Assembly (NCBI GenBank): GCA_033782935.1
Contig: JAWQEG010000516.1
Location: forward strand, 248,001 to 312,000
From: Petrolisthes cinctipes
Lineage: Eukaryota; Arthropoda; Malacostraca; Decapoda; Porcellanidae
Direction of reading: 5' to 3'
Length of the DNA: 64,000 nt
Shown: one piece after another, positions 36,341-50,026 of the stretch
Numbering within the stretch: the stretch's first letter is position 1
Layout of the letters: every line of letters starts with the position of its first letter
Notes under the pieces: generated by a model
Seen by the model: the letters and a program-made list of their open reading frames with translations, nothing else
The model's database searches: none
Told to the model about the DNA's origin: nothing
Translations under genes and position numbers: made by a program

Positions 36341-39300
36341 GGGTACAGAAGATGCATGCACAAATCGACTTTGGGCACCTAAAATATCGATTTTCAGCAT
36401 GTTTTAGGCATGTATTTTGAAAATACTTTAACACGGAGTAAGCATGTACAGATCGCTTCTTGGACCCAAAATTATCGATTTTTCGGGTGTTTTGAGCCTG
36501 AATTTGAGTTATAAATGGGTACAGAAGATGCATGCTCATATTGTCTTTGGGCACCTAAAATATCGATTTTTTGCATATATTGTGCTTGTATTTTGAAAAT
36601 ACTCTAACACGGAGTAGGCATGTACAGATCGCTTCTGGGACCCAAAAATATCGAATTTTCGGGTGTTTTGAGCCTAAATTTAAGATATAAACGGGTACAG
36701 AAGATGCATGCACATATCGACTTGGGAAACCTAAAAAATATATTTTTAGCATGTTTTAAACCTATATTTTAAAAACATTCTAGCACTGAGTAGGCATGTA
36801 CAGATCGCTTCTGGAACCCAAAAATATTGACTTTTCGGGTGTTTAGAGCTTGAATTTGAAATATAAACGGGTACAGAGCATGCATGCACACTTCGACTTT
36901 GGGCACCCAAAATATCGATTTTTAGCATGTTTTGGGCCAATATCTTGAAATTATTCTAGCACTGAGTAGGCATGTACAGATCGCTTCTGGTACCCAAAAT
37001 TATTGAATTTTCCGTTGTTTTGAGCCTGAATTTGAGATATAAACGGGTACAGAAGTTGCATGCACATATTGACTTTTGGCACCCAAAATATCGATTTTTA
37101 TCATGTTTTGGGCCTGTATTTTTAAAACATTCTCTAACACGGAGTAGGCATGTACAGATCGCTTCTGTAGCACTAAGTAGACATGTACAGATCGGTTCTG
37201 GAACCCAAAAATATCGATTTTTCGGGTGTTTTGAGCCTGAATTTGAGATATAAACGGGTACAGAAGATGCATGCACATATCTACATTGGGCACCTAAAAT
37301 ATCGATTTTTAGCATGTTTTGGGCCTATATTTTGAAAATATTCTATCACTGAGTAGGCATGTACAGATTGCTTCTGGGACCCAAAAATTTTGAATTTTCG
37401 GGTGTTTTGAGCATGAATTTGGGATATAAACAGGTACAAAAGATGTATGCACATATCGACTTTGGTCAAGTAAAATATTGATTTTTAACATGTTTTAAGC
37501 ATATATTTTAAATCATTCTAGCACTGAGTAGACATGTACAGATCGCTTTGGGGACCCAAGAATATTGAATTTTTGGGTGTTTTAACCTGAATTTAAGATA
37601 TAAACGGGCACTGAAGATGCAAGCACATATCGACTTTTTGCACCTAAAATATCGATTTTGAGCATGTTTTGGGTCTGTATCTTGAAAACATTCTAGCATG
37701 GAGTAGGGATGTACAGATCGCCTCTAGGACACAAAAATAGCGAATTTTAGGTTGTTTTGAGCCTTAATTTGAGATATAAACGGGTACAGATAATGCATGC
37801 ACATATTGACTTTGTGCACCAAAAATATCGATTTTTAACATGTTTTGGGCCTTTATTTTGAAAATACTCTAACACGAAGTAGGCATGTACAAATCGCTTC
37901 AGGGACCCAAAATATCGAATTTTCGGATATTTTGAGCACGAATTTGAGATATAATCGTGTACAGAAGAAGCATGCACATATCGACTTTGGGCACCTAAAA
38001 TATTGATTTTCAGCATGTTTTCGGCCTGTATTTTGAAAATGCTCTAACACGGAGTAGGCATGTACAGATCGCTTCTGGGACCCAAAAATATCGAATTTTC
38101 GGGTGTTTTGAGCCTGATTTTGAGATATAAACGGGTACAGAAGATGCATGCACAAATTGACTTTGGGCACCTAAAATATCGATTTTCAGCATGTTTTGGG
38201 CATGTATTTTGAAAATACTCTAACAGGGAGTAGGCATGTACAGATCGCTTCTGGGCCCCCAAAATATCGAATTTTCGGGTGTTCTGAGCCTAAATTTAAG
38301 ATATAAACGGGTACAGAAGATGCATGCACATATCGACTTGGGAAACCTAAAATATATATTTTTAGCATGTTTTAAACCTATATTTTAAAAACATTCTAGC
38401 ACTGAGTAGGCATGTACAGATCGCTTCTGGAACCCAAAAATATTGACTTTTCGGGTGTTTAGAGCTTGAATTTGAAATATAAACGGGTACAGAGCATGCA
38501 TGCACACTTCGACTTTGGGCACCCAAAATATCGATTTTTAGCATGTTTTGGGCCAATATTTTGAAATTATTCTAGCACTGAGTAGGCATGTACAGATCGC
38601 TTCTGGGACACAAAAATATCGAATTTTCGGGTGTTTTGAGACTGAATTTGAGATATAAACGGATACTGAAGATGCATGCACATATCGACTTTTTGCACCT
38701 AAAATATCAATTTTCAGCTTGTTTTGGGTCTGTATCTTGAAAACATTCTAGCATGGAGTAGGCATATACAGGTCGCTTCTGGGACCAAAAAATATCGAAT
38801 TTTCGGGTGTATTGAGACTGAATTTAAGATATAAACGGATACTGAAGATGCATGCACATATCGACTTTTGACACTTAAAATATAAATTTTTAGCATGTTT
38901 TAAACCTATATTTTAAAAACATTCTAGCACTGAGTAGACATATACAGATCGCTTCTGGAACCTAAAACTATTGAATATTCGGGTGTTTTGAGCCTGAATT
39001 TGAGATATAAACCGGTACTGAAGATACATGCACATATCGACTTTCTGCACCTAAAATATCGATTTTGAGCATGTTTTGGGTCTGTATCTTGAAAACATTC
39101 TAGCATGGAGTAGGGATGTACAGATCGCTTCTGGGACACAAAAATACCGAATTTTAGGATGTATTGAGCCTGAATTTGAGATATAAACGGGTACAGATAA
39201 TGCATGCACATATCGACTTTGGGCACAAAAAATATCGATTTTTAGCATGTTTTGGGCCTTTATTTTGAAAATACTCTAACACGAAGTAGGCATGTACAGA

Positions 39301-42050
39301 TCGCTTCTGGGACCCAAAATATCGAATTTTCGGATATTTTGAGCCCGAATTTGAGATATAATCGGGTACAGAAGAAGCATGCACATATTGACTTTGGGCA
39401 CCTAAAATATTGATTTTCAGCATGTTTTGGGCCTGTATTTTGAAAATACTCTAACACGGAGTAGGCATGTACAAATCGCTTCTGGGACCCAAAAATATCG
39501 AATTTTCGGGTGTTTTGAGCCTGATTTTGAGATAAAAACGGGTACAGAAGATGCATGCACAAATCGACTTTGGGCACCTAAAATATCGATTTTCAGCATG
39601 TTTTGGGCATGTATTTTGAAAATACTTTAACACGGAGTAAGCATGTACAGATCGCTTCTTGGACCCAAAATTATCGAATTTTCGGGTGTTTTGAGCCTTT
39701 ATTTGAGTTATAAACGGGTACAGAAGATGCATGCACATATTGTCTTTGTGCACCTAAAATATCGATTTTCAGCATATATTGGGCCTGTATTTTGAAAATA
39801 CTCTAACACGGAGTAGGCATGTACAGATCGCTTCTGGGACCCAAAAATATCGAATTTTCGGGTGTTTTGAGCCTAAATTTAAGATATAAACGGGTACAGA
39901 AGATGCATGCACATATCGACTTGGGAAACCTAAAATATATATTTTTAGCATGTTTTAAACCTATATTTTAAAAACATTCTAGCAATGAGTAGGCATGTGC
40001 AGATCGCTTCTGGAACCCAAAAATATTGACTTTTCGGGTGTTTAGAGCATGAATTTGAAATATAAACGGGTACAGAGCATACATGCACACTTCGACTTTG
40101 GACACACAAAATATCGATTTTTAGCATGTTTTGTGCCAATATCTTGAAATTATTCTAGCACTGAGTAGGCATGTACAGATCGCTTCTGTGACCCAATAAT
40201 ATTGAATTTTCCGTTGTTTTGAGCCTGAATTTGAGATATAAACGGATACAGAAGTTGCATGCATATATTGACTTTGGGCACCCGAAATATCGATTTTTAT
40301 CATGTTTTGGGCCTGTATTTTTAAAACATTCTCTAACACGGAGTAGGCATGTACAGATCGCTTCTATAGCACTGAGTAGACATGTACAGATCGGTTCTGG
40401 AACCCAAAAATATCGATTTTTCGGGTGCTTTGAGCCTGAATTTGAGATATAAACGGGTACAGAAGATGCAAGCACATATCGACATTGGGCACCTAAAATA
40501 TCGATTTTTAGCATGTTTTGCGCCTATATTTTGAAAATATTCTATCACTGAGTAGGCATGTACAGATTGCTTCTGGGACCCAAAAATTTTGAATTTTCGG
40601 GTGTTTTGAGCATGAATTTGGGATATAAACAGGTACAAAAGATGTATGCACATATCGACTTTGGACACGTAAAATATTGATTTTTAGCATGTTTTAAGCC
40701 TATATTTTAAAACATTCTAGCACTGAGTAGACATGTACAGATCGCTTCGGGGACCCAAGAATATTGAATTTTTGGGTGTTTTAAGCCTGAATTTAAGATA
40801 TAAACGGGCACTGAAGATGCAAGCACATATCGACTTTTTGCACCTAAAATATCGATTTTGAGCATGTTTTGAGTCTGTATTTTGAAAACATTCTATCATG
40901 GAGTAGGGATGTACAGATCGCTTCTGGGACACAAAAATACCGAATTTTAGGATATTTTGAGCCTGAATTTGAGATATAAACGGGTACAGATAATGCATGC
41001 ACATATCGACTTTGGGCACCAAAAATATCGATTTTTAGCATTTTTTTGGCATTTATTTTGAAAATACTCTAACACGAAGTAGGCATGTACAGATCGCTTC
41101 AGGGACCCAAAATATCGAATTTTCGGATATTTTGAGCCCGAATTTGAGATATAATCGTGTACAGAAGAAGCATGCACATATTGACTTTGGGCACCTAAAA
41201 TATTGATTTTTAGCATGTTTTCGGTCTGTATTTTGAAAATGCTCTAACACGGAGTAGGCATGTACAGATCGCTTCTGGGACCCAAAAATATCGAATTTTC
41301 GGGTGTTTTGAGCCTGATTTTGAGATATAAACGGGTACAGAAGATGCATGCACAAATCGACTTTGGGCACCTAAAATATCGATTTTCAGCATGTTTTGGG
41401 CATGTATTTTGAAAATACTCTAACACGGAGTAGGCATGTACAGATCGCATCTGGGACCCAAAAATATCGAATTTTCGGGTGTTTTGAGCCTCAATTTAAG
41501 ATATAAACGGGTACAGAAGATGCATGCACATATTGACTATGGGCAACTAAAATATCGGTTTTCAGCATGTTTTGGGCATGTATTTTGAAAATACTTAAAA
41601 ACGGAGTAGGCATATACAGATCGATTCTCGGACACAAAAATATCGAATTTTCGGGTGTTTTGAGCCTGAATTTGAAATATAAACGGGTACAGAGCATGCA
41701 TGCACATTTCGACTTTGGGCACCCAAAATATCGATTTTTAACATGTTTTGGGCCAATATCTTGAAAATATTCTAGCACTGAGTAGGCATGTACAGATCGC
41801 TTCTGGGACCCAAAAATATCGAATTTTCGGGAGTTTTGAGCTTGAATTTGAGATATAAACGGGTACTGAAGATGCCTCCACATATCGACTTCTTGCATCT
41901 AAAATATCGATTTTGGGCATGTTTTGGGTCTGTATGTTGAAAACATCCTAGCATGGAGTAGGCATATACAGGTCGCTTCTGGGACCAAAAAATATCGAAT
42001 TTTCGGGTATTTTGAGACTGAATTTAAGATATAAACGAGTACAGAAGATG
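34841..42050. repeat. Second, shortened copy of the 13.1-kb tandem duplication
   Basis: It matches the first copy at an offset of 13,140 bp until about 39.2 kb, then 13,490 (26.45-27.0 kb against 39.95-40.5 kb), 12,400 (27.75-29.0 kb against 40.15-41.4 kb) and 11,340 (30.2-30.6 kb against 41.5-41.95 kb). The steps equal about two monomers gained, then one 1,090-bp and one 1,060-bp hexamer lost. Similarity to this register ends near 42.05 kb. Confidence 0.7.
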
Positions 42051-44439
42051 CATGCACATATCGACTTTTGACACCTAAAATATCGATTTACAGCATGTTT
42101 TAGGCCTGTATTTTGAAAATACTCTAACACGGAGTAGGCATGTACAGATCGCTTTTGGGACCCAAAAATATCGAATTTATGGGTGTTTTGAGCCTGAATT
42201 TGAGATATAAACGGGTACAGAAGATGCATGCACATATCGACTTCGGGCACCTAAAATATCGATTTTTAGAATGTTCTGAGCCTCTATTTTGAAAACATTC
42301 TAGCACTGAGTAGGCATGTACAGATCGCTTCTGGGACCCAAAAATATTTAATTTTCGGTGGTTTTGAGCCTGAATTTGAGATATAACCGGGTACAGAGAA
42401 TGCATGCACATATTGACTTTGTGCACCTAAAATATCAATTTTCAACATGTTTTGGGCCTGTATTTAAAAAACACTCTAACACGGAGTATGCAGGTACAGA
42501 TCGCTTCTGGGACACAAAAATATAGAATTTTCGGAGTTTTGAGCCTGAATTTGAGATATAAACGGGTACAGAAGATGCATGCACATATCGACTTTTTGCA
42601 CCTAAAATATCGATTTTGAGCATGTTTTTGGTCTGTATCTTGAAAACTTTCTTGCAAGAAGTAGGCATGTACAGACTGCTTCTGGGACCCAAAAATATCG
42701 AATTTTCGAGTGTTTTGAACCTGAATTTGGGATATAGACGGGTACAGAAGATGCATACACATATTGACTTTGGGCAACTAAAATATCGATTTACTGCATG
42801 TTTTAGGCCTGTATTTTGAAAATACTCTAACACGGAGTAAGCATGTACAGATCGCTTCTTGGACCCAAAATTATCGAATTTTCGGGTGTTTTGAGCCTGA
42901 ATTTGAGTTATAAACGGGAACAGAAGATGCATGCACATATTGTCTTTGGGCACCTAAAATATCGATTTTCAGCATATATTGGGCCTGTATTTTGAAAATA
43001 CTCTAACACGTAGTAGGTATGTACAGATCGCTTCTGGGATCCAAAAATATCGAATTTTCGAGTGTTTTGAGCCTAAATTTAAGATATAAACTGGTACAGA
43101 AGATGCATGCACATATCGACTTGGGAAACCTAAAATATATATTTTTAGCATGTTTTAAACCTATATTTTAAAAACATTCTAGCACTGAGTAGGCATGTAC
43201 AGATCGCTTCTGGAACCCTAAAATATTGACTTTTGGGGTGTTTAGAGCTTGAATTTGAAATATAAACGGGTACAGAGCATGCATGCACACTTCGACTTTG
43301 GGCACCCAAAATATCGAGTTTTAGCATGTTTTTGGCCAATATCTTGAAATTATTCTAGCACTGAGTAGGCATGTACAGATCGCTTCTGGGACCCAAAAAT
43401 ATTGAATTTTCCGTTGTTTTGAGCCTGAATTTGAGATATAAACGGGTACAGAAGTTGCATGCACATATTGACTTTCGGCACCCAAAATATCGATTTTTAT
43501 CATGTTTTGGGCCTGTATTTTTAAAACATTCTCTAACACGGAGTAGGCATGTACAGATCGCTTCTGTAGCACTGAGTAGACATGTACAGATCGGTTCTGG
43601 AACCCAAAAATATCGATTTTTCGGGTGTTTTGAGCCTGAATTTGAGATATAAACGGGTACAGAAGATGCATGCACATATCGACATTGGGCACCTAAAATA
43701 TCGATTTTTAGCATGTTTTGGGCCTATAGTTTGAAAATGTTCTATCACTGAGTAGGCATGTACAGATTGCTTTTGGGACCCAAAAATTTTGAATTTTCGG
43801 GTGTTTTGAGCATGAATTTGGGATATAAACAGGTACAAAAGATGTATGCACATCTCGACTTTGGACACGTAAAATATTGATTTTTAGCATGTTTTAAGCC
43901 TATATTTTAAAACATTCTAGCACTGAGTAGACATGTACAGATCGCATCGGGGACCCAAGAATATTGAATTTTTGGGTGTTTTAAGCCTGAATTTTAGATA
44001 TAAACGGGCACTGAAGATGCAAGCACATATCGACTTTTTGCACCTAAAATATCGATTTTCAGCATGTTTTGGGTCTGTATCTTGAAAACATTCTAGCATG
44101 GAGTAGGGATGTACAGATCGCTTCTGGGACACAAAAATACCGAATTTTAGGATGTTTTGAGCCTGAATTTGAGATATAAACGGGTACAGATAATGCATGC
44201 ACATATCGACTTTGGGCACCAAAAATATCGATTTTTAGCATGTTTAGGGTCTTTTTTTTTAAATACTTTAACACGGAGTAAGCATGTACAGATCGCTTCT
44301 TGGACACAAAATTATCGAATTTTCGGGTGTTTTGAGCCTAAATTTAAGATATAAACGGGTACAGAAGATGCATGCACATATCGACTTGGGAAACCTAAAA
44401 TATATATTTTTAGCATGTTTTAAACCTATATTTTAAAAA

Positions 44440-45800
44440 CATTCTAGCACTGAGTAGACATGTACAGATCGCTTCTGGAACCTGAAACTATTGAATATTC
44501 GGGTGTTTTGAGCCTGAATTTGAGATATAAACCGGTACTGAAGATACATGCACATATCGACTTTTTGCACCTAAAATATCGATTTTAAGCTTGTTTTGGG
44601 TCTGTATCTTGGAAACATTCTAGCAAGAAGTAGGCATGTACAGATTGCTTCTGGGACCCAAAAATACCGAATTTTCGGGTGTTTTGAGCTTGAATTTGAT
44701 TTATTAACGGATACTGAAGATGCATGCACATATCGACTATGGGCACCTAAAATATCGATTTTGAGCATATTTTGGGCCTGCATTTTAAAAATATTCTAAC
44801 ACGAAGTAGGCATGTACAGATCGCTTCTGGGATTCAAAAATATCGAATTTTCGGGTGTTTTGAGCCTGAATTTGAGATATAAACGGGTACAGAAGATGCA
44901 TGCACATATCGACATTGGACACCAAAAATATCGATTTTTAGCATGTTTTGAGTCTATATTTTGAAAACATTCTAGCACTGCGTAGGCATGTACAGATCGC
45001 TTCTGGGACCCAAAAATATCGAATTTTAGGGTGTTTTGAGCCTGAATTTGAGATATAAACGGGTACTGAAGATGCATGCACATATCGACTTTTTGCACCT
45101 AAAATATCGATTTTGGGCATGTTTTGGGTCTGTATCTTGAAAACATATTAGCATGGAGTAGGCATATACAGGTTGCTTCTGGGAGCAAAATATATCGAAT
45201 TTTCGGGTGTTTTGAGCCTGAATTTGAGATATAACCGAGTACAGAAGATACATGCACATATCGACTTGGGACACCTAAAATATAAATTTTTAGCATGTTT
45301 TAAACCTATATTTTAAAAACATTCTAGCACTGAGTAGACATGTACAGATCGCTTCTGGAACCTAAAACTATTGAATATTCGGGTGTTTTGAGCCTGAATT
45401 TGAGATATAAACCGGTACTGAAGATACATGCACATATCGACTTTTTGCACCTAAAATATCGATTTTAAGCTTGTTTTGGGTCTGTATCTTGGAAACATTC
45501 TAGCAAGAAGTAGGCATGTACAGATTGCTTCTGGGACCCAAAAATACCGAATTTTCGGGTGTTTTGAGCTTGAATTTGAGATATTAACGAATACTGAAGA
45601 TGCATGCACATATCGACTATGGGCACCTAAAATATCGATTTTGAGCATATTTTGGGCCTGTATTTTAAAAATATTCTAACACGGAGTAGGCATGTACAGA
45701 TCGCTTCTGGGATTCAAAAATATCGAATTTTCGGGTGTTTTGAGCCTGAATTTGAGATATAAACGGGTACAGAAGATGCATGCATATATTGACTTTGGGC
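44440..45800. repeat. 880-bp pentamer higher-order repeat, about 1.5 copies
   Basis: The five-monomer unit beginning with the CTATTGAATATTC monomer at about 44453 repeats at 45333 (5 x 176). Both carry TGTATCTTGGAAACATTC and GGGATTCAAAAATATCG, which are rare elsewhere. Similarity breaks off around 45.78 kb. Confidence 0.8.
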
Positions 45801-48800
45801 ACCTAAAATATCGATTTTCAGCTTGTTTTGGGCCAATATTTTGAAAATATTCTATCACTAAGTAAGCATGTACAGATAGCTTCTGGGACTCAAAAAAATT
45901 AAATTTTCGGGTGTTTTGAGCCTGAATTTGGGATATAAACGGGTACAAAAGATGTATGCACATATTGACTTTTGACACCTAAAATATCGAATTTTATCAT
46001 GTTTTAAGCCTATATTTTGAAAACATTCTAGCACTGAGTAGATATGTACAGATCACTTCTAAGACCCAAAAATATTGAATTTTCGGGTGTTTTGAGCCTG
46101 AATTTGAGATATAAACGGGTACAGAAGATGCATGCACATATTGACTTTTGGCACCTAAAATATCGATTTCTAGTATGTTTTGGGCCTGTATTTTAAAAAT
46201 ACTCTAACACGGAGTATGCATGTACAGATGGCTTTTGGGACCCAAAAATATCGAATATTCGGGTGTTTTGAACCTGAATTTGAGATATGATCGGGTACAG
46301 AAGATGCATGCTCATATCCACTTTGGACACCTTAAATATCGATTTTTAGCATGTTTTGGGCTTGAATTTTTAAGGTACTCTAACACGGAGTAAGCATGCA
46401 CAGATCGCTTCTGGGACCCAAAAATATCGAATTTTCGGGTGTTTTGAGCCTGAATTTGAGATATAAACGGGTACAGAAGATGCATGCACATATCGACTTT
46501 GGGCACCTAAAATATCGATTTTCAGCATGTTTTGGGCCTGTATTTTAAAAACACTCTAACACGGAGTATGCACGTACAGATCGCTTCAGGGACCCAAAAA
46601 TATTGAATTTTAGGGTGTTTTGAGCCTGAATTTGAGATATAAACGGGTACAGAAGATGCATGCACATATCGACTCTGGGCACCTAAAATATCGATTTTTA
46701 GTATGTTTTGGGCCTGTATTTTAAAAATACTCTAACACGGAGTAGACATGTACAGATCGCTTTTGGTACCCAAAAATATCGAATTTTTGGGTGTTTTGAG
46801 CCTGAATTTGAGATATAAACGGGTACAGAAGAAGCATCCACATATCGACTTTGAACACCTAAAATATCGATTTTTAGCATGTTTTGAGCCTATATTTTGA
46901 AAACATTCTAGCACTGAAAATGCATGTACAGATCGCTTAAGGGACCTAAAAATATCGAATTTTCGGGTGTTTTGAGCCTGAATTTGAGATATAAACGGGT
47001 ACAGAAGATGCATGCACATATCGACATTTTGCACCTAAAATATCGATTTTGAGCATGTTTTGGGTCTGTATCTTGAAAAAATTCTAGGAAGGAGTAGGTA
47101 TGTACAGATCGCTTCGGGAACCCAAAAATATAGAATTTTCGGGTGTTTTGAACCTAAATTTGGAATATAGACGGATACAAAAGATGCATGCACATATCGA
47201 CTTTGGGCACCTAAAATATCGATTTTGAGCATGTTTTGGGCATGTATCTTGGAAATACTCTAACACGGAGTAGGCATGTACAAATCGCTTCTGGGACCCA
47301 AAAATATTAAATTTTCGGGTGTTTTGAGCCTGAATTTGAGATATAAACGGGTACAGAAGATGCATGCACATATCGACTATGGGCAGCTAAAATATCGATT
47401 TTCAGCATGTTTTGGGCATGTATTTTGAAAATACTCAAACACGGAGTAGGCATATACAGATCGCTTCTGGGACCCAAAAATATCGAATTTTCGGTTGTTT
47501 TGAGCCTAAATTTGAGATATAAACGGGTACAGAACATGCATGCACATATTGACTTTGGGCACCCAAAATATCGATTTTTAGCATGTTCTGAGCCTCTATT
47601 TTAAAAACATTCAAGCACTGAGTAGGCATGTACAGATCGCTTCTGGGACCCAAAAATATTGAATTTTCGGGTGTTTTGAGCCTGAATTTGAGATATAACC
47701 GGGTACAGAGAATGCATACACATATTGATTTTGTGCACCTAAAATATCAATTTTCAGCATGTTTTGTTCCTGTATTTTGAAAATACTCTAACACGGAGTA
47801 GGCATGTACAGATCGCTTCGGGGACCCAAAAATATCGAATTTTCGGTGTTTTGAGTATGAATTTGAGATATAAACGGGTACAGAAAATGCATGCACATTT
47901 CGACTTTTTGCACCTAAAATATCGATTTTAAGCATGTTTTGGGTCTGTATCTTGAAAACATTCTAGCATGAAGTAGGCATGTACAGATTGCTTCTGGGAC
48001 CCAAAAATATCGAATTTTCGAGTGTTTTGAACCTGAATTTGGGATATAGACGGGTACAGAAGATTAATACACATATTGACTTTGGGCAGCTAAAATATCG
48101 ATTTACAGCATGTTTTAGGCCTGTATTTTGAAAATACTCTAACACGGAGTAGGCATGTACAGATCGCTCTTGGGACCCAAAAATAACGAATTTTTGGGTG
48201 TTTTGAGCCTGAATTTGAGATATAAACGGGTACAGAAGATGCATGCACATATCGACTTCGGGCACCTAAAATATCGATTTATAGCATGTTCTGAGCCTTT
48301 ATTTTGAAAACATTCTAGCACTGAGTAGGCATGTACAGATCACTTCTGGGACCCAAAAACATTTAATTTTCGGGTGTTTTTGAGCCTGAATTTGAGATAT
48401 AACCGGGTACCGAGAATGCATGCACATATTGACTTTGTGCACCTAAAATATCAATTTTCAACATGTTTTGAGCCTGTATTTAAAAAACACTCTAACACGG
48501 AGTATGCAGGTACAGATCGCTTCTGGGACACAAAAATATCGAATTTTCGGAGTTTTGAGCCTGAATTTGAGATATAAACGGGTACAGAAGATGCATGCAC
48601 ATATCGACTTTTTGCACCTAAAATATCGATTTTGAGCATGTTTTTGGTCTGTATCTTGAAAACTTTCTAGCAAGAAGTAGGCATGTACAGACTGCTTCTT
48701 GGACCCAAAAATATCGAATTTTCGAGTGTTTTGAACATGAATTTGGGATATAGACGGGTACAGAAGATGCATACACATATTGACTTTGGGCAACTAAAAT

Positions 48801-50026
48801 ATCGATTTACTGCATGTTTTAGGCCTGTATTTTGAAAATACTCTAACACGGAGTATGCATGTACAGATGGCTTTTGGGACCCAAAAATATCGAATAATCG
48901 GGTGTTTTGAGTCTGAATTTGAGATATAAACGGGTACAGAAGATGCATGCACATATCGACTTTGGGGACCTAAATTATCGATTTTGAGCATGTTTTTGGC
49001 CTATATTTTAAAAACACTCTAACACGGAGTATGCACGTACAGATCGCTTCTGGGACCCAAATAAATCGAATTTTCGGGGGTTTTGAGCCAGAATTTGGGA
49101 TATAACCGGGTACACAGGATGCATGCACATATCGACTTTTTGCACCTAAAATATCGATTTTGAGCATGTTTTGGGTCTGTATCTTGAAAACATTCTAGCA
49201 AGGAGTAGGCACGTACAGATCGCTTCTGGGACCCAAAAAAATTGAATTTTAGGGTGTTTTTAGCCAGAATTTGAGATATAAATGGGTACAGAAGATGCAT
49301 GCACATATCGACTTTGGGCACGAAAAATATCGATTTTTAGCATGTTTTGAGCCTATATTTTGAAAACATTCTAGCACTGAGTATGCACGTACAGATCGCT
49401 TAAGGGACCCAAAAATATGGAATTTTCGGGTATTATGAGCCTGAATTTGAGATATAAACGGGTACAGAAGATACATGCACATATCGACTTTTTGCTCCTA
49501 AAATATCGATTTTGAGCATGTTTTGGGTCTGTATATTGAAAAAATTCTAGGAAGGAGTAGGTATGTACATATAGCCTTTGGGACCCAAAAATATCGAATT
49601 TTCGCGAGTTTTGAGCCTGAATTTGAGATATAAACGGGTACAGAAGAAGCATCCACATATCGACTTTGAACACCTAAAATATCGATTTTTAGCATGTTTT
49701 GAGCCTATATTTTGAAAACATTCTAGCACTGAAAATGCATGTACAAATCGCTTAAGGGACCCAAAAATATTGAATTTTCGGGTGTTTTGAGCCTGAATTT
49801 GAGATATAAACGGGTACAGAAGATGCATGCACATATCGACTTTGGGCACCTAAAATATCGATTTTGAGCATGTTTTGGGCCTGTATCTTGGAAATACTCT
49901 AACACGGAGTAGGCATGTACAAATCGCTTCGGGGAAAAAAAAAATATTTAATTTTCGGGTGTTTTGAGCCTGAATTTGAGATATAAACGGGTACAGAAGA
50001 TGCATGCACATATCGACTTTTTGCAC

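Larger units (their letters stand above)
15301..46200. repeat. Satellite array, higher-order family 1
   Basis: Roughly 175 head-to-tail monomers, all in the same orientation. Distinct monomer types recur in fixed order: one with CCTAAAACTATTGAATATTC, one with GGGAAACCTAAAATATAT, one with TTAGAGCTTGAATTTGAAAT, a 180-bp type with GTATACCAG, and the 210-bp type. Recurrence distances of 880, 1060, 1940 and about 13,140 bp show higher-order organisation. No inserted element or gene is visible. Confidence 0.93.
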
